DNA of 64,000 bases. It comes from Pectobacterium atrosepticum (GTDB lineage: Bacteria > Pseudomonadota > Gammaproteobacteria > Enterobacterales > Enterobacteriaceae). This document shows, piece by piece, positions 50,975 through 62,332 of the stretch (its first letter is position 1; the number at the start of each line of letters is the position of its first letter). The notes beneath the pieces are model-generated. The model ran no database searches. It had not been told where the DNA came from and worked only from the letters and a program-made list of their open reading frames with translations. The translations under genes were made by a program, and so were the position numbers. The stretch covers positions 3,100,001 through 3,164,000 of the forward strand of contig CP036163.1 of the NCBI GenBank assembly GCA_019056595.1, in the 5' to 3' direction.

Positions 50975-53900
50975 GTGAGGCGACTGCCCGGAATATTAGT
51001 CATCACGGGTGCCACTCTTGTCGTGATGGTTGCGCTGTTAGTCAGCGGCTTAAGACTGGTGCTGCCACAGCTCGATCATTTCCGGCCACAGTTGGTGGCC
51101 TGGGCGCAGTCTGCTGCCGGTGTTCCGTTAGAAATCGGCTCAATGACAGGGCGCTGGGAGTCCTTTGGCCCCACGCTGGAAATTGAAAAATTTCGCACGT
51201 CTCTGCCGGAATCTGACTGGCAGGTTGATCGCATTACGCTGGCGCTGGATGTGTGGCAGTCGCTGCTGCACGGGCGCTGGCAGTTTCGCGATCTTACATT
51301 TCATCAGTTAAAGCTTGATCTTAATAGCCAATTTACTGGGCAGCAGCAGGATAGCAAACTGATGGAGTCAGGAAAGGTCAGCGATCTTTTCCTGCGCCAG
51401 TTTGACCACTTTGATCTGCGTGATAGCCAGATTACCTTTCTTACCCCTTCCGGTTCCCGAGCGGAGCTGAGTATTCCTCAACTGACCTGGCTGAACTCCG
51501 ACAAACGTCACCGCGCAGAAGGGTTGATCAGCCTGTCGAGTTTTAACGGCCAGCACGGTGTGGTGCAGATGCGCATGGATTTGCGCGATGAGCAGGGGTT
51601 GCTTGGCAACGGTACGTTCTACCTGCAAGCTGACAATATTGATATGAAGCCGTGGCTCAGCCGCTGGATGAAAAACAACACTGGGCTGGAAAGCGCAGAT
51701 TTTAGTCTGGCGGCGTGGCTCAATGTCCGTGATGGTGGCATCCACAGTGGTGATGTACGCCTTAATCAGGGGACGGCAAGCTGGGGTGAGGGAAGTGACG
51801 CGCATCGCCTGAACGTGGATGATATGACGTTACATGTCAGCCGTCAGGAAAATGGCTGGCAGGTGGATGTTCCCACGTTGAATCTGGCAACGGATGGCGT
51901 CGCTTGGCCGAAAGGTCGGCTTTCCGCCCTGTGGTTGCCGAAAAATGAACACATGCTGGGGCCCGATCGGCAGGAAGAGCTGCGCATTCGAGCTAGTAAT
52001 CTGGCGCTGGAGCGTGTGAGCACGCTGCTTCCTTTGTTGTCCGGCACAACGCCAGCCTTGAAAGCGCGCTGGGATGAGCTGCAACCGATGGGTACATTGA
52101 ATTCCGTTGCCGTCGATATCCCTCTGCAACAGCCAGAGAGAAGCCGTTTTCATGCCAATTGGCAGGATGTGAGCTGGAAGCAGTGGAAATTGCTGCCGGG
52201 AGTCGATCACTTCTCCGGTTCTGCTCGCGGTAGCGTCGAGCGTGGTCAGGTCAGCGTAGCGTTAAAGCAGAGTACGCTGCCCTATGTGGATATGTTCCGC
52301 GCACCGCTGGAAATCAAGCAGGCCAGCGGTACGATAGACTGGCGTAATGATGCGCAAGGCCTGTCGCTCTGGAGCCATGGGCTGGATGTACAGGCGAAAT
52401 CACTATGGGCTAACGGTGATTTCCGTTACGAACAGCCAGTAAAACAGGAACCGAAACTGGATATTCTGGCGGGGATCCGGCTGACCGATGCGGCGGATGC
52501 CTGGCGCTACTATCCTGAACTGTTTATGGGCACTGATTTGGTGGACTATCTGAGCGGTGCGCTGAAAGGTGGCCGCGTCGATAATGCGACGCTGATCTTT
52601 GCCGGTAATCCGCAGCATTTCCCGTATACCCACAACGAAGGCCAGTTTGAAGTCTGGGTGCCGGTTAAGGATGCCACCTTTGAGTTCCAGCCGGGCTGGC
52701 CTGCGCTAACGCCGCTGGATATCAATCTGGATTTTGCCAATAACGGTCTGTGGATGTTTGCGCCGCAAACCTGGCTGGGTAAGGTGGAAGGCAAAAATAT
52801 TAGCGCGGTCATTCCTGATTATGAAAAAGAGATGCTGCTTATTGATGGCGAACTGGACGGTCCAGGGCCTGAAGTGGGCAACTATTTTCATCAGACACCG
52901 CTGAAATCCTCGCTGGGCACCGCGCTGGATGAGCTGAAAATTGGCGGGCCGGTGAAAGGCACGCTGCATCTGGATATTCCGCTCGTCGGTGACGATGTCC
53001 GCGCTAGCGGCGATATCGCGCTGAATAATAACAGCCTGTACATCAAACCGCTGGATACCACGATTAATAATCTCACGGGTAAGTTCCGCTATGAAAACGG
53101 TAATTTACGCAGTGAAACGCTACAGGCGAATTGGCTGAATCAGCCGATGGCGGTCAATTTTACGACGGAAGAGCAAGCGAAGGCTTTTCTGGTGAATGTG
53201 GGCTTGCAGGGAGACTGGCAGCCAGCGCTATTGCCCGGTTTACCGGCGTCGGCAAGCAAAGCGTTGTCCGGCGCGGCTAACTGGAAAAGTACGGTTGCTG
53301 TCAACCTGTCGCACTCGGGTAAAACAACCTACGATGTTGATGTACAAGCTGATTTAAATAAAGTAAGTAGTCACTTACCTAACCCGCTAAATAAGCCTGC
53401 TGGCGAGAACCTGCCGCTGGAAGTTAAAGCCAGCGGTGACCTGAATGGTTTTACTATGCAGGGTCGAGTGGGCAAAGATAACCGTTTCAATAGCCAATGG
53501 TTGCTGAAAGGCGACACCGTGATGCTGTCGCGAGCAAGCTGGCAGAATGCGGCAGCAACGGCACCGGCATTACCAGAAGATTCCGCTTTGGTGCTCGATC
53601 TCCCGCCGCTGGATGCAGAAAGTTGGCTGGGGCTTCTGCCATCGCTGCGAGCCTCGACGTCGTCGGAAGGGAAAAAAGCACATAGTTATCTTCGTTTTCC
53701 TGAAGCGATAACGCTGCGAACGCCTGAGCTACAACTGTTAGGACAGCAGTGGCACGATCTGGAAATTACGCGAAAAAATACGCTTGGCGGCAGCGAAGTA
53801 CAGGCGAAAGGACGTGAAATTGACGGAAAGGTTGAGATACCCAATCGCGGCATGTGGCGCAGCGACATCAATTATCTCTACTACAATCCTCAGTGGAAAG

Positions 53901-54805
53901 GCAACGAAGCGACCAACCCGGTGGCGCTGGCGGAGAAAAAGTCGCCGCTGAATGACCCGAGTATCAGTTTTGAGGACTGGCCGTCGCTGGCGGTTAACTG
54001 TCGCCAGTGCTGGATTATCGGGCAGAATATGGGACGTATTCAGGGAACGATGTTGCCAGAAAAGGAAAAGTTAACGCTGACGGACGGTATCATTGATACA
54101 GGCAAGGCTCGTCTGACGGTAAACGGGTCCTGGCAGGAAAACGCAGAAGGCGTGCGGACTGCGCTAAAAGGCCGCCTGACGGGAGATAGTCTGGAACAGA
54201 ATGCTAACTGGTTTGGTGTAGATTCACCGCTGAAGGCCGGTTCTTTCGATGTAGATTACGATCTGTATTGGCGCGGGACGCCTTGGGCACCGGATATTGC
54301 CAGCCTGAGTGGAATATTGCACACGCGCATTGGCAAAGGTGAAATTGCCGAAGTCGGTGCCGGTCAAGCGGGTCAATTACTGCGTTTATTGAGCTTCGAT
54401 GCGCTGATGCGTAAGCTGCGGTTCGATTTTAGTGATACGTTTGGTCGTGGATTCTATTTCGACTCGATTAGCAGTACCGCATGGATTAAAGATGGCGTGC
54501 TGCATACTGATGATATGCTGATCGACGGGTTGGAGGCGGACATCGCGATGAAAGGCGATCTCGACCTCGCTAAGCGACAGGTCAATATGGAAGCGGTTAT
54601 CGCCCCGGAAATTTCTGCGACAGTGGGCGTGGCGACTGCATTTGCCGTCAATCCGGTTGTGGGTGCCGCGGTGTTTGCTGCCAGTAAAGTACTGGCACCG
54701 CTATGGAACAAGATTTCGCTGATTCGCTACCAGATTTCCGGTAGCCTCGATCAGCCAAAGATTCAGGAAGTGCTGCGTGAGCCGAACAAGAAGAAAGGCG
54801 AATAA
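50975..54805 (+). CDS. yhdP: AsmA-like phospholipid transport protein YhdP
   Basis: YhdP is a very long (1276 residues) AsmA-family protein thought to bridge inner and outer membrane and carry phospholipids, redundantly with TamB and YdbH. It has one N-terminal helix (residues about 5-27, ILVITGATLVVMVALLVSG). A long beta-rich body with repeated AsmA-type segments follows, and an AsmA C-terminal domain near 1080-1240 (SGILHTRIGKGEIAEVGAG, then LLRLLSFDAL). A GTG at 50975 is the start. It lies 41 bases after rng. Confidence 0.96.
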   Translation: MRRLPGILVITGATLVVMVALLVSGLRLVLPQLDHFRPQLVAWAQSAAGVPLEIGSMTGRWESFGPTLEIEKFRTSLPESDWQVDRITLALDVWQSLLHGRWQFRDLTFHQLKLDLNSQFTGQQQDSKLMESGKVSDLFLRQFDHFDLRDSQITFLTPSGSRAELSIPQLTWLNSDKRHRAEGLISLSSFNGQHGVVQMRMDLRDEQGLLGNGTFYLQADNIDMKPWLSRWMKNNTGLESADFSLAAWLNVRDGGIHSGDVRLNQGTASWGEGSDAHRLNVDDMTLHVSRQENGWQVDVPTLNLATDGVAWPKGRLSALWLPKNEHMLGPDRQEELRIRASNLALERVSTLLPLLSGTTPALKARWDELQPMGTLNSVAVDIPLQQPERSRFHANWQDVSWKQWKLLPGVDHFSGSARGSVERGQVSVALKQSTLPYVDMFRAPLEIKQASGTIDWRNDAQGLSLWSHGLDVQAKSLWANGDFRYEQPVKQEPKLDILAGIRLTDAADAWRYYPELFMGTDLVDYLSGALKGGRVDNATLIFAGNPQHFPYTHNEGQFEVWVPVKDATFEFQPGWPALTPLDINLDFANNGLWMFAPQTWLGKVEGKNISAVIPDYEKEMLLIDGELDGPGPEVGNYFHQTPLKSSLGTALDELKIGGPVKGTLHLDIPLVGDDVRASGDIALNNNSLYIKPLDTTINNLTGKFRYENGNLRSETLQANWLNQPMAVNFTTEEQAKAFLVNVGLQGDWQPALLPGLPASASKALSGAANWKSTVAVNLSHSGKTTYDVDVQADLNKVSSHLPNPLNKPAGENLPLEVKASGDLNGFTMQGRVGKDNRFNSQWLLKGDTVMLSRASWQNAAATAPALPEDSALVLDLPPLDAESWLGLLPSLRASTSSEGKKAHSYLRFPEAITLRTPELQLLGQQWHDLEITRKNTLGGSEVQAKGREIDGKVEIPNRGMWRSDINYLYYNPQWKGNEATNPVALAEKKSPLNDPSISFEDWPSLAVNCRQCWIIGQNMGRIQGTMLPEKEKLTLTDGIIDTGKARLTVNGSWQENAEGVRTALKGRLTGDSLEQNANWFGVDSPLKAGSFDVDYDLYWRGTPWAPDIASLSGILHTRIGKGEIAEVGAGQAGQLLRLLSFDALMRKLRFDFSDTFGRGFYFDSISSTAWIKDGVLHTDDMLIDGLEADIAMKGDLDLAKRQVNMEAVIAPEISATVGVATAFAVNPVVGAAVFAASKVLAPLWNKISLIRYQISGSLDQPKIQEVLREPNKKKGE

Positions 54806-54861
54806 TGCCGTTAGGGCAGCGCAGCGTACTCAGCCGATTATTTGATAAAGAGTGAAAAACT

Positions 54862-56307
54862 ATGAGCCTTTCGTTTGTCAGTGAGCAGTTACTCACCGCC
54901 AACAAATTGAATCTTGACGATCTCGCCGCTGTGCTGGGGTCGCTTAATGAGCGTCGACTGGATTATGCCGACCTCTATTTCCAATCCAGCTACCATGAAT
55001 CCTGGGTGCTGGAAGATCGCATCATCAAAGACGGTTCCTATAACATCGATCAAGGTGTTGGTATCCGTGCGATTGACGGTGAAAAAACCGGATTTGCGTA
55101 TGCCGATCAGATCACGCTGAATGCATTGCACCAGAGTGCGCAGGCAGCACGCAGCATTGTGCGGGAACAGGGCACCGGTACGGTTCGCACGCTGGGTGAA
55201 GTATCGCATCGTGCGCTCTATCCAACGTTGAATCCACTCGATAGCCTGACGCGTGAAGATAAGATTGCGCTGTTGCAACGTGCTGATACGGTCGCACGTG
55301 CTGCCGATACGCGGGTGCAGGAAGTGTCAGCTAGCTTGACCGGCGTGTATGAGCTGGTGTTGGTGGCTGCGACGGACGGCACGCTAGCGGCAGATGTGCG
55401 TCCTCTGGTTCGTCTGTCGATCAGCGTGCTGGTCGAAGAGGAAGGTAAACGTGAGCGCGGCGGTAGCGGCGGCGGCACACGTGGCGGCTATGAGTATTTC
55501 TGGGAAGTGACGGACGGCGAACCTCGCGTTGATGCGTGGGCGAAAGAAGCGGTACGTATGGCACTGGTTAACCTGTCTGCTGTGGCTGCTCCCGCAGGGC
55601 CGATGCCTGTGGTGCTGGGCGCAGGCTGGCCGGGCGTGCTGCTGCATGAAGCGGTCGGTCACGGTCTGGAAGGTGATTTTAACCGTCGCGGTACGTCAGT
55701 GTTCAGCGGACAGATGGGCAAACTTGTCGCGTCAGAACTGTGTACGGTGGTGGATGACGGTACGCTGACCGGACGTCGTGGTTCTCTCTCTATGGATGAC
55801 GAAGGTGTCCCGGGACAATACAATATCCTGATCGAAAACGGCATTCTGAAAGGGTATATGCAGGACAAGCTGAACGCTCGTCTGATGGGCGTAGCGCCGA
55901 CCGGCAACGGTCGCCGCGAGTCTTATGCGCATCTGCCGATGCCGCGTATGACAAACACCTACATGTTGGCTGGGAAATCCACGCCGGAAGAGATTATCTC
56001 CAGCGTTGAATACGGTCTGTATGCGCCAAACTTTGGTGGCGGTCAGGTTGATATCACCTCTGGCAAGTTCGTCTTCTCGACATCCGAAGCGTACCTGATC
56101 GAAAAGGGTCGTATCACCACGCCAGTCAAAGGCGCGACGCTGATTGGTTCCGGCATTGAAGCGATGCAGCAGATCTCTATGGTCGGAAACGATCTGGCGC
56201 TGGATAAAGGCGTTGGCGTGTGTGGCAAAGAAGGCCAAAGCCTGCCAGTCGGCGTTGGTCAGCCTACGCTGAAGCTGGAAAGCCTGACCGTCGGCGGCAC
56301 CGCATAA
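54862..56307 (+). CDS. tldD: Metalloprotease subunit TldD
   Basis: TldD with PmbA (TldE) forms a zinc protease that trims unstructured peptides and matures microcins or degrades the CcdA antitoxin. It has 481 residues. The zinc-binding [11 protein letters not shown] motif (HExxxH) is near residue 263 and the conserved [12 protein letters not shown] lies upstream. It follows yhdP by 56 bases. Its partner PmbA is not in this window, although the gene next to pmbA in E. coli, darP, begins to appear at the right end. Confidence 0.97.
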   Translation: MSLSFVSEQLLTANKLNLDDLAAVLGSLNERRLDYADLYFQSSYHESWVLEDRIIKDGSYNIDQGVGIRAIDGEKTGFAYADQITLNALHQSAQAARSIVREQGTGTVRTLGEVSHRALYPTLNPLDSLTREDKIALLQRADTVARAADTRVQEVSASLTGVYELVLVAATDGTLAADVRPLVRLSISVLVEEEGKRERGGSGGGTRGGYEYFWEVTDGEPRVDAWAKEAVRMALVNLSAVAAPAGPMPVVLGAGWPGVLLHEAVGHGLEGDFNRRGTSVFSGQMGKLVASELCTVVDDGTLTGRRGSLSMDDEGVPGQYNILIENGILKGYMQDKLNARLMGVAPTGNGRRESYAHLPMPRMTNTYMLAGKSTPEEIISSVEYGLYAPNFGGGQVDITSGKFVFSTSEAYLIEKGRITTPVKGATLIGSGIEAMQQISMVGNDLALDKGVGVCGKEGQSLPVGVGQPTLKLESLTVGGTA

Positions 56308-56336
56308 TTCGTTCTGATACCCAGAGTCCCCTTTGA

Positions 56337-56363
56337 AACCGCGCTTTTATCAGCGCGGTTTTT
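56337..56363 (+). terminator. tldD terminator
   Basis: AACCGCGC-ttttatca-GCGCGGTTTTTTC is a GC-rich stem with a T tract, 30 bases after tldD. Confidence 0.88.
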
Positions 56364-56410
56364 TCTAGGGAGCTGTTATGTTGTGGATCGCAATGTAGCA
56401 GATCACAAAA

Positions 56411-57004
56411 TCAGGACACGGCAGCAATAATCGATTTGAGCTGCTTGATGTGTATCTCATCCCTCTGTACCAAAACATCTTCCTTAATTTTGAGAACAAT
56501 GCCTTTTAACAGGTCTGTTGTGCTGGAGATGTTTGTCGTGGTTTTTAGTACGTCAATGTCTGTCGCAACATGTCTGCCTTTAAGAGAAAGGCGCTTCTCG
56601 GATTTTCCTTTTGCCAAATCACTTTGTAGAAAACGCGGGATATCTTTTGCCGCTGCGTGGTCAGCCGCCAGAGTGTGAAGATAGTATTTCATCAGGGTGG
56701 GAATAAAATCGGGTTCCCCACCTAATTCGCAGCTTGCCAGATTTAGGATGTCTATCATGTGCGCGGGGACTCGACTTTCCAGTGCTTTACGCTGCACATC
56801 TAGTGCTTTCTTAATCATGGGGGTGGACTGATGAGGGATGATGGCAACATTCCCGCAGCGATCGCAAACGCCCACTAGAACCTGTCTCACCACGCCACTG
56901 TTATCACTGAATGGGACGTCTTTAAGTTGAAACGTCGCTGTTTCATATGATTGGCAGGTATTACAGAGCGTTGCCTGTGTATCGCCGACTTTGAAAATTT
57001 TCAT
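56411..57004 (-). CDS. YgiT-type zinc-ribbon protein with RHH-like C terminus (antitoxin-like)
   Basis: This 197-residue protein is of unverified function. Two cysteine pairs (C14/C17 and C47/C50, CNTC and CDRCGN) with PFSDNSGVVRQVLVGV between them form a zinc ribbon like that of YgiT/MqsA antitoxins. After a helical middle, residues about 145-185 (RLSLKGRHVATDIDVLKTTT and SSTTDLLKGIVLKI) look like a ribbon-helix-helix DNA-binding unit. A broken toxin-like frame ends nine bases upstream with a shared GAGG ribosome-binding site, so it was probably the second gene of a toxin-antitoxin operon. Confidence 0.6.
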   Translation of the reverse strand: MKIFKVGDTQATLCNTCQSYETATFQLKDVPFSDNSGVVRQVLVGVCDRCGNVAIIPHQSTPMIKKALDVQRKALESRVPAHMIDILNLASCELGGEPDFIPTLMKYYLHTLAADHAAAKDIPRFLQSDLAKGKSEKRLSLKGRHVATDIDVLKTTTNISSTTDLLKGIVLKIKEDVLVQRDEIHIKQLKSIIAAVS

Positions 57005-57013
57005 GTCATCGCC

Positions 57014-57184
57014 TCAATGGTGGACGCTAATAAAGACACAATCCGGCTCGGTAAAGTACCACTTGATATACCACGGCACTCCTCGATAGCGGCAACGGAT
57101 GATATGAACATCAACATGTGCTGCAAAATGATGGGGTGAAGAAGAGTAGGATGTCCCCGTTGATTTATAAATAATATCAATGAG
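57014..57184 (-). pseudogene. Remnant of a toxin gene (DUF4258/MqsR-like C terminus)
   Basis: The frame is open for 56 codons between TAA (57187) and TGA (57014) but has no start codon. It encodes HHFAAHVDVHIIRCRYRGVP followed by WYIKWYFTEPDCVFISVHH. The pattern of alternating hydrophobic strands ending in FISVHH is like the C-terminal sheet of small toxins paired with YgiT-type zinc-ribbon antitoxins. The N-terminal part seems lost. It ends nine bases before the zinc-ribbon gene. Confidence 0.5.
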
Positions 57185-57460
57185 TTATGTTATTGATATT
57201 TGTCCGATTGCCAGCAAATTCTTCGTGCTGATATTCCCTCTGGCTTCATGCAGCACATTACCTGACTGCAAACAGACGATAAGCTGCTTTTTGGCATTCT
57301 TGAACCCCATCCCCTCACCCGTATTGTACGAATTTATTCGTACGTTATCCATGTGATTTTACTCTCCTGAACGAAGAGAGAGGTATAACGCACAGATGCT
57401 GGGATGGGGATGCGTTTTATATGAAAGAGGAAAACGCTTCGCATTTTCTCTTTGCAAAAC
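57185..57460. other. Intergenic region with an 8-bp palindrome
   Basis: No gene is seen. GTACGAATTTATTCGTAC (57326-57343) is a perfect inverted repeat with 8-base arms and could be an operator of the decaying toxin-antitoxin locus or of aaeR. Confidence 0.4.
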
Positions 57461-58396
57461 CTACTTTTTGTCCTCGCCATGATCCTGCCGATAGCTTTGA
57501 TATGTAAGGGCGACGTTCTTGAAGTATTCCGTCATATAGTTAATGCAGACCTGTACTTTTAGCGGCAGGTTGTCTTTGCGGGTGTAAAGCGCGTAGACCG
57601 GGCGCGGATCGGAGTGGTAGCGGTTGAATAGAATCTCGATTTCGCCACGATTGATTTCGTCCACAATCCACATGAGCGGAATATACGCGATACCCGCTCC
57701 GATCTTGAGCCAGCGTACCAGCGTTTGCGGATCGTTGGTGACAAAGCGCCCCTGTGGTGTGACGCGGGTCGAAATGCCTTCCGGTGCAATCAGTTCGAAT
57801 TCACTGTCGGGCCGCACGCTGTATTCCAGCCAGGAAAAATTCACCATATCTGCTGGCTTATCCGGCGTGCCGTGCTGCGCCAGATAGCTTTTCGCGGCAC
57901 AGACCACCATCGGCATCGAGCCTAAACGTTTCGAAAACAGGGTGGAATCCTGTAGTGCACCGACGCGGATAACGATATCCAGTCCGTCGGCGATCAGGTC
58001 GGGAGCCGGAATGCCGGTGACCAGATTGACGGACAAACCAGGATATTCCTTCAGCATCGCGGCAGTCATGGTGGATAACACATTCTGCGCCATGGTAGAC
58101 GAACTACCAATGCGTAGCGTGCCGATCGGCGTGTTGTTGAAGGCATAAAGCTGTTCGTGTACCTCATGAGCTTCATGTAGCATTCTACGGCAGCCGTGAT
58201 AGTAAATTTTTCCCGCTTCCGTCAGACCAATACTGCGCGTACTGCGGTTCAGCAGCTTAATCTGTAGTTCATCTTCAAGCTTGGAGACGGTCTGGCTGAC
58301 GGCGGATACGCTCATCTGCAACTGGCGTGCGGCGGCGGTAAAAGAACCACATTCCACCACGCGGGCAAACACCGACATACTCTTTAGTCTTTCCAT
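57461..58396 (-). CDS. aaeR: LysR-type regulator AaeR
   Basis: AaeR activates the divergent aaeXAB efflux genes in response to aromatic carboxylic acids such as p-hydroxybenzoate. It has 311 residues. The N-terminal winged helix is SFTAAARQLQMSVSAVSQTV near residue 18, and the linker and effector domain (NNTPIGTLRIGSSSTMAQNV, NLVTGIPAPDLIADGLDIVI) match E. coli AaeR closely. It lies upstream of aaeX in the opposite direction, with a 268-base ERIC between them. Confidence 0.94.
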   Translation of the reverse strand: MERLKSMSVFARVVECGSFTAAARQLQMSVSAVSQTVSKLEDELQIKLLNRSTRSIGLTEAGKIYYHGCRRMLHEAHEVHEQLYAFNNTPIGTLRIGSSSTMAQNVLSTMTAAMLKEYPGLSVNLVTGIPAPDLIADGLDIVIRVGALQDSTLFSKRLGSMPMVVCAAKSYLAQHGTPDKPADMVNFSWLEYSVRPDSEFELIAPEGISTRVTPQGRFVTNDPQTLVRWLKIGAGIAYIPLMWIVDEINRGEIEILFNRYHSDPRPVYALYTRKDNLPLKVQVCINYMTEYFKNVALTYQSYRQDHGEDKK

Positions 58397-58533
58397 TATT
58401 CACTCTGGCTTAAAAGTGATTTAGATCACACTATGTAGATAAGGTGATAATAAGCATCCATAATATAGCCTATCCGGTGATACCGAGTGGAACATTGTCC
58501 GCTCAAGGCTCCCCAATAATTATTTATCCAATA

Positions 58534-58801
<268 letters not shown>

Positions 58802-59016
58802 GAGTAATACGCTGATTCCCCATCGTTAGTCAGTCCCTGCTGACATCGCTACTCATCAGTTTAACGCTATCCAATCCGTTGGCCGTCAGCCTGCGGGATG
58901 AAGCGCTTTTGTCGATGCTGAACGTCAGCACTACGCTGCGTTATTGCACCACATAATTGACCATCCGGTAGCACACTTGCTCGCTACCGCTATCTACTAG
59001 AAAAAAGGAAAAGAGG
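58802..59016. other. aaeXAB upstream region
   Basis: This 215-base region should contain the aaeX promoter and AaeR sites, which I cannot place. Bases 58829-58954 form a stop-to-stop frame with a hydrophobic reading (SLLTSLLISLTLSNPLAVSL) but no start codon or ribosome-binding site, so I do not call it a gene. Confidence 0.4.
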
Positions 59017-59220
59017 ATGAGTTCACTCCCGGTTATGGTGCTGTTCGGGCTGTCATTTCCCCCCGTATTTTTTGTCTTGATGGTGTCGCTGACCCTATTT
59101 TTTGTTGTGAACCGTCTGCTGCAACCGACGGGTATCTATGACTTCGTTTGGCATCCTGCGCTGTTTAACAGCGCGCTGTTCTGCTGCTTGTTCTATTTAC
59201 TGTTCCGTTACGGTCTGTGA
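59017..59220 (+). CDS. aaeX: Small membrane protein AaeX (DUF1656)
   Basis: This 67-residue protein has two hydrophobic helices (residues about 3-27 and 40-65; [17 protein letters not shown]) and the [19 protein letters not shown] loop conserved in AaeX/DUF1656. It is always the first gene of aaeXAB. Its precise role is unknown. AAAAAGGAAAAGAGG upstream is a good ribosome-binding site. Confidence 0.95.
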   Translation: MSSLPVMVLFGLSFPPVFFVLMVSLTLFFVVNRLLQPTGIYDFVWHPALFNSALFCCLFYLLFRYGL

Positions 59221-59227
59221 GGCGTCT

Positions 59228-60193
59228 GTGAAAAGTTTCTTTTTAACCTTGTTTAGGCAGCAGGCCGCGCTGACCAAAAAACTGAGTCGTGTGGTCATCA
59301 CGCTGGTGATTGTGCTGTGTGCGATTGTGGCCATTTTTCGTGTCTGGGCGTTTTATACCGAATCGCCCTGGACGCGAGATGCCAAATTTACGGCGGATGT
59401 GGTGGCGATCGCGCCGGACGTCAGCGGGTTGCTGACCGACGTTCGTGTCACGGACAATCAGTTGGTGAACAAAGGCGATGTGCTGTTTGTCATCGACCAG
59501 CCGCGTTACCACCAGGCCGTGGCGCAGGCGGAAGCCGATGTTGCTTACTATCAGGCGCTGGTGACGGAAAAACGCCGGGAATCAGGACGTCGTGCGCGGC
59601 TGGGCGTCAGTGCGATGTCACAGGAAAATATCGATCAGTCCAACAATGCGCTAGAAACCGCAACGCACCAGCTTGCTAAAGCGCAGGCGGTAATGTCTCT
59701 GGCGAAATTGGAGTTGGATCGTACCGTGGTACGCGCGCCTGCTGACGGCTGGGTCACCAACCTGCATGTGCAAAGCGGCGAGTTCATTGAACGCGGTAAT
59801 ACGGCGGTCGCGCTGGTGAAGAAGGATTCGTTTTACCTGCTGGCGTACATGGAAGAGACCAAGCTCGAAGGCGTTCGCCGTGGCTATCGTGCGGAAATCA
59901 CCCCGCTGGGTAGCGAAAAGATATTTTACGGCACCGTTGATAGCGTGGCGGCTGGGATAAATAACAGCAGCAACAGTGCGAATACTAAAGGCCTGGCTAA
60001 CGTAGATTCTAATCTGGAGTGGGTGCGTTTAGCGCAGCGCGTGCCGGTAAAAATTCGCCTCGATCGGCAAATGGGCGACCTCTACCCAGCTGGCACGACG
60101 GCGACTGTGGTGGTTACTGGCGAGCAGGTCAACAATGACAAAAAGCCTTCGCCACTTATCCGCCTTCTTTATCGCCTGCGTGAGTTTGGCTAA
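59228..60193 (+). CDS. aaeA: Aromatic carboxylic acid efflux membrane-fusion protein AaeA
   Basis: AaeA is the periplasmic adaptor of the AaeAB efflux pump. The GTG at 59228 follows the aaeX stop by seven bases with GAGG in place, giving 321 residues; the frame extends upstream through aaeX but that is not used. One membrane anchor (residues about 20-38), a lipoyl-like domain ([15 protein letters not shown] and [17 protein letters not shown]) and an intervening coiled coil are visible. Confidence 0.95.
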   Translation: MKSFFLTLFRQQAALTKKLSRVVITLVIVLCAIVAIFRVWAFYTESPWTRDAKFTADVVAIAPDVSGLLTDVRVTDNQLVNKGDVLFVIDQPRYHQAVAQAEADVAYYQALVTEKRRESGRRARLGVSAMSQENIDQSNNALETATHQLAKAQAVMSLAKLELDRTVVRAPADGWVTNLHVQSGEFIERGNTAVALVKKDSFYLLAYMEETKLEGVRRGYRAEITPLGSEKIFYGTVDSVAAGINNSSNSANTKGLANVDSNLEWVRLAQRVPVKIRLDRQMGDLYPAGTTATVVVTGEQVNNDKKPSPLIRLLYRLREFG

Positions 60194-60201
60194 GTGAGGC
60201 G

Positions 60202-62193
60202 ATGATGAAAACCTCGTCATTAACAGGATCCTTGTTCTTTACAACACCGAAGTTTGCGCGCCTTCGCTTCGCTTTCAAACTGAGCTTTGCGATTGTGCTG
60301 TCCCTGTTTCTGGGTTTCCACCTACAGCTGGAAACCCCGCGCTGGTCGGTTCTCACCGCGGCGATTGTCGCTGCTGGCCCCGCATTTGCTGCAGGTGGCG
60401 AGCCGTTTTCCGGTGCAATTCGCCATCGTGGTATGTTACGTATTATTGGGACTTTTATTGGCTGTATTGGTGCACTTGTCATCATTATCGCTACCGTTCG
60501 TGCGCCTGTGGTAATGCTGATGCTGTGCTGTATTTGGGCCGGCCTCTGTACCTGGGTTTCCTCGCTGGTTAAAGTCGAAAACGCCTATATATTTGGGCTG
60601 GCGGGTTATACCGCGCTGATTATCATTGTCTCTACGCAGGGAACGCCGCTGCTGACGCCGCAGTTCGCTGTGGAGCGCTGTAGCGAGATTGTGCTGGGCA
60701 TCGTCTGCGCCATTCTGGCGGATTTGCTGTTCTCACCACGATCGATCAAGCAGGATGTTGACCGTAGCATCGGTGAACTGCTGGTGGATCAGTATCGGTT
60801 ACTGCAACTCAGCATGAGCGGGACGGAGAAAGAAGCGATAGATGCGGCATGGCATGCGTTGGTGCGCAAAACGACCGCGCTCAGCGGTATGCGCAGTAGC
60901 CTGATGCTGGAGTCCTCGCGCTGGCAGAACAGCAATCGCCGCTTAACGTCGTTGCATACGCAATCGCTCATGATGATCACTCAGGTGTGTGAAACTTACC
61001 TGATTTTGCAGGATGTTCCGACCCCTGTAAAAAGTAGCCTGAAGATGGTGTTGGATCAGCCTGTTGAGTCATTGCGGGATGTGCATTGCCGTGTGAAAGC
61101 ATTGCGTCACCTGATCGCTGCTGACAGCCGTGACGTGCCGCCTACGTTGATCGATTGGGTTGGCGCGGCGACGCGCTATCTGCTGCTGGCGAAGGGTGTG
61201 CAGGCCAACGGACGCCTCAACACGATAGAAGCTGACGTGCTGAACAGTGATGTAGAAATTAAAGCGCCCTCGGCGGAAACTCATCACGCCATGATTAACG
61301 GTTTACGCACCGGTGTGGCGACGGCGCTAGGCTGCCTGTTCTGGCTCAGCACTGGCTGGACGTCTGGCAGCGTGTGTATGGTGATGATTGCGGTGGTGAC
61401 GTCGCTTGCCATGCGTTTGCCAAATCCACAGATGATGGCGAAGGATTTTCTTTTTGGAACGATCTATGCGCTGCCACTGGGTGCGCTGATGTTCATGTTT
61501 ATCATGCCGTCAACGCAGCAAAGTATGCTGCTGCTGTGTCTGAGTCTGGGGGGGATGGCTTTCTTTCTCGGGCTTGAAGTACAAAAGCGTCGGCTAGGCT
61601 CGCTGGGTGCATTGGCCAGTACGATCAATATCCTGGTGCTGGATAACCCGATGACATTCAACGTTAGCCAGTTTTTGGACAGCGCGATCGGCCAGATCAT
61701 CGGCTGCTTTCTGGCGCTGATGGTGATCATGCTGATCCGGGATAACACCAAGGCGCATACGGGGAGAACGTTGTTGAATCGCTTTGTGTATGGTGCGGTT
61801 TCGGCACTGACCACCAACAGAGCGCGGCGCAAGGAAAATCACTTGCCTGCGCTGTATCAACAGCTTTTCCTGCTGCTGAACCGCTTTCCTGACGACATTG
61901 CCAAGTATCGCCTTGCCCTGTGGCTGATCATCATGCACCAACGTCTGAGAACGCTGGATATTCCGCAAAACGCTGCGCTGTCTGCTTTTCATCGCCAGAT
62001 TCGTGCAACGGCGGAGCAGGTGATTTCAGCCCGACGCGATGCTACGCGCAGCCGCTATTTTGCGCAGCTGTTGGATGAACTTGAACGTTATCAGCAGATG
62101 CTGACAGAACAGCAGCTTCCCCCGAGCGTGACTGCGCCCGTGGGTCGATTGACTGGGATCCTGCGTGATTATCAGCATGCGCTGAGCAACTAA
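60202..62193 (+). CDS. aaeB: Aromatic carboxylic acid efflux inner-membrane protein AaeB
   Basis: AaeB is a 663-residue PET/FUSC-family exporter. It has two sets of about five to six membrane helices (30-180 and 355-510) and cytoplasmic domains. Conserved parts include [47 protein letters not shown], and [20 protein letters not shown] in the second half. With AaeA it relieves toxicity of hydroxylated aromatic acids, relevant to growth on plant tissue. It starts eight bases after aaeA. Confidence 0.95.
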   Translation: MMKTSSLTGSLFFTTPKFARLRFAFKLSFAIVLSLFLGFHLQLETPRWSVLTAAIVAAGPAFAAGGEPFSGAIRHRGMLRIIGTFIGCIGALVIIIATVRAPVVMLMLCCIWAGLCTWVSSLVKVENAYIFGLAGYTALIIIVSTQGTPLLTPQFAVERCSEIVLGIVCAILADLLFSPRSIKQDVDRSIGELLVDQYRLLQLSMSGTEKEAIDAAWHALVRKTTALSGMRSSLMLESSRWQNSNRRLTSLHTQSLMMITQVCETYLILQDVPTPVKSSLKMVLDQPVESLRDVHCRVKALRHLIAADSRDVPPTLIDWVGAATRYLLLAKGVQANGRLNTIEADVLNSDVEIKAPSAETHHAMINGLRTGVATALGCLFWLSTGWTSGSVCMVMIAVVTSLAMRLPNPQMMAKDFLFGTIYALPLGALMFMFIMPSTQQSMLLLCLSLGGMAFFLGLEVQKRRLGSLGALASTINILVLDNPMTFNVSQFLDSAIGQIIGCFLALMVIMLIRDNTKAHTGRTLLNRFVYGAVSALTTNRARRKENHLPALYQQLFLLLNRFPDDIAKYRLALWLIIMHQRLRTLDIPQNAALSAFHRQIRATAEQVISARRDATRSRYFAQLLDELERYQQMLTEQQLPPSVTAPVGRLTGILRDYQHALSN

Positions 62194-62332
62194 TGTTAAT
62201 GGACGAGACAGCGCGACCAGTCGAACGATTAATCCGAGAGTGGCGCAGGCCGTGTTCATCACTTCTATACTGAATTATCCATAGCTTCCCTCAGAACGTA
62301 AGGGAATATGACCATTTTCAGGAGGTAACACG

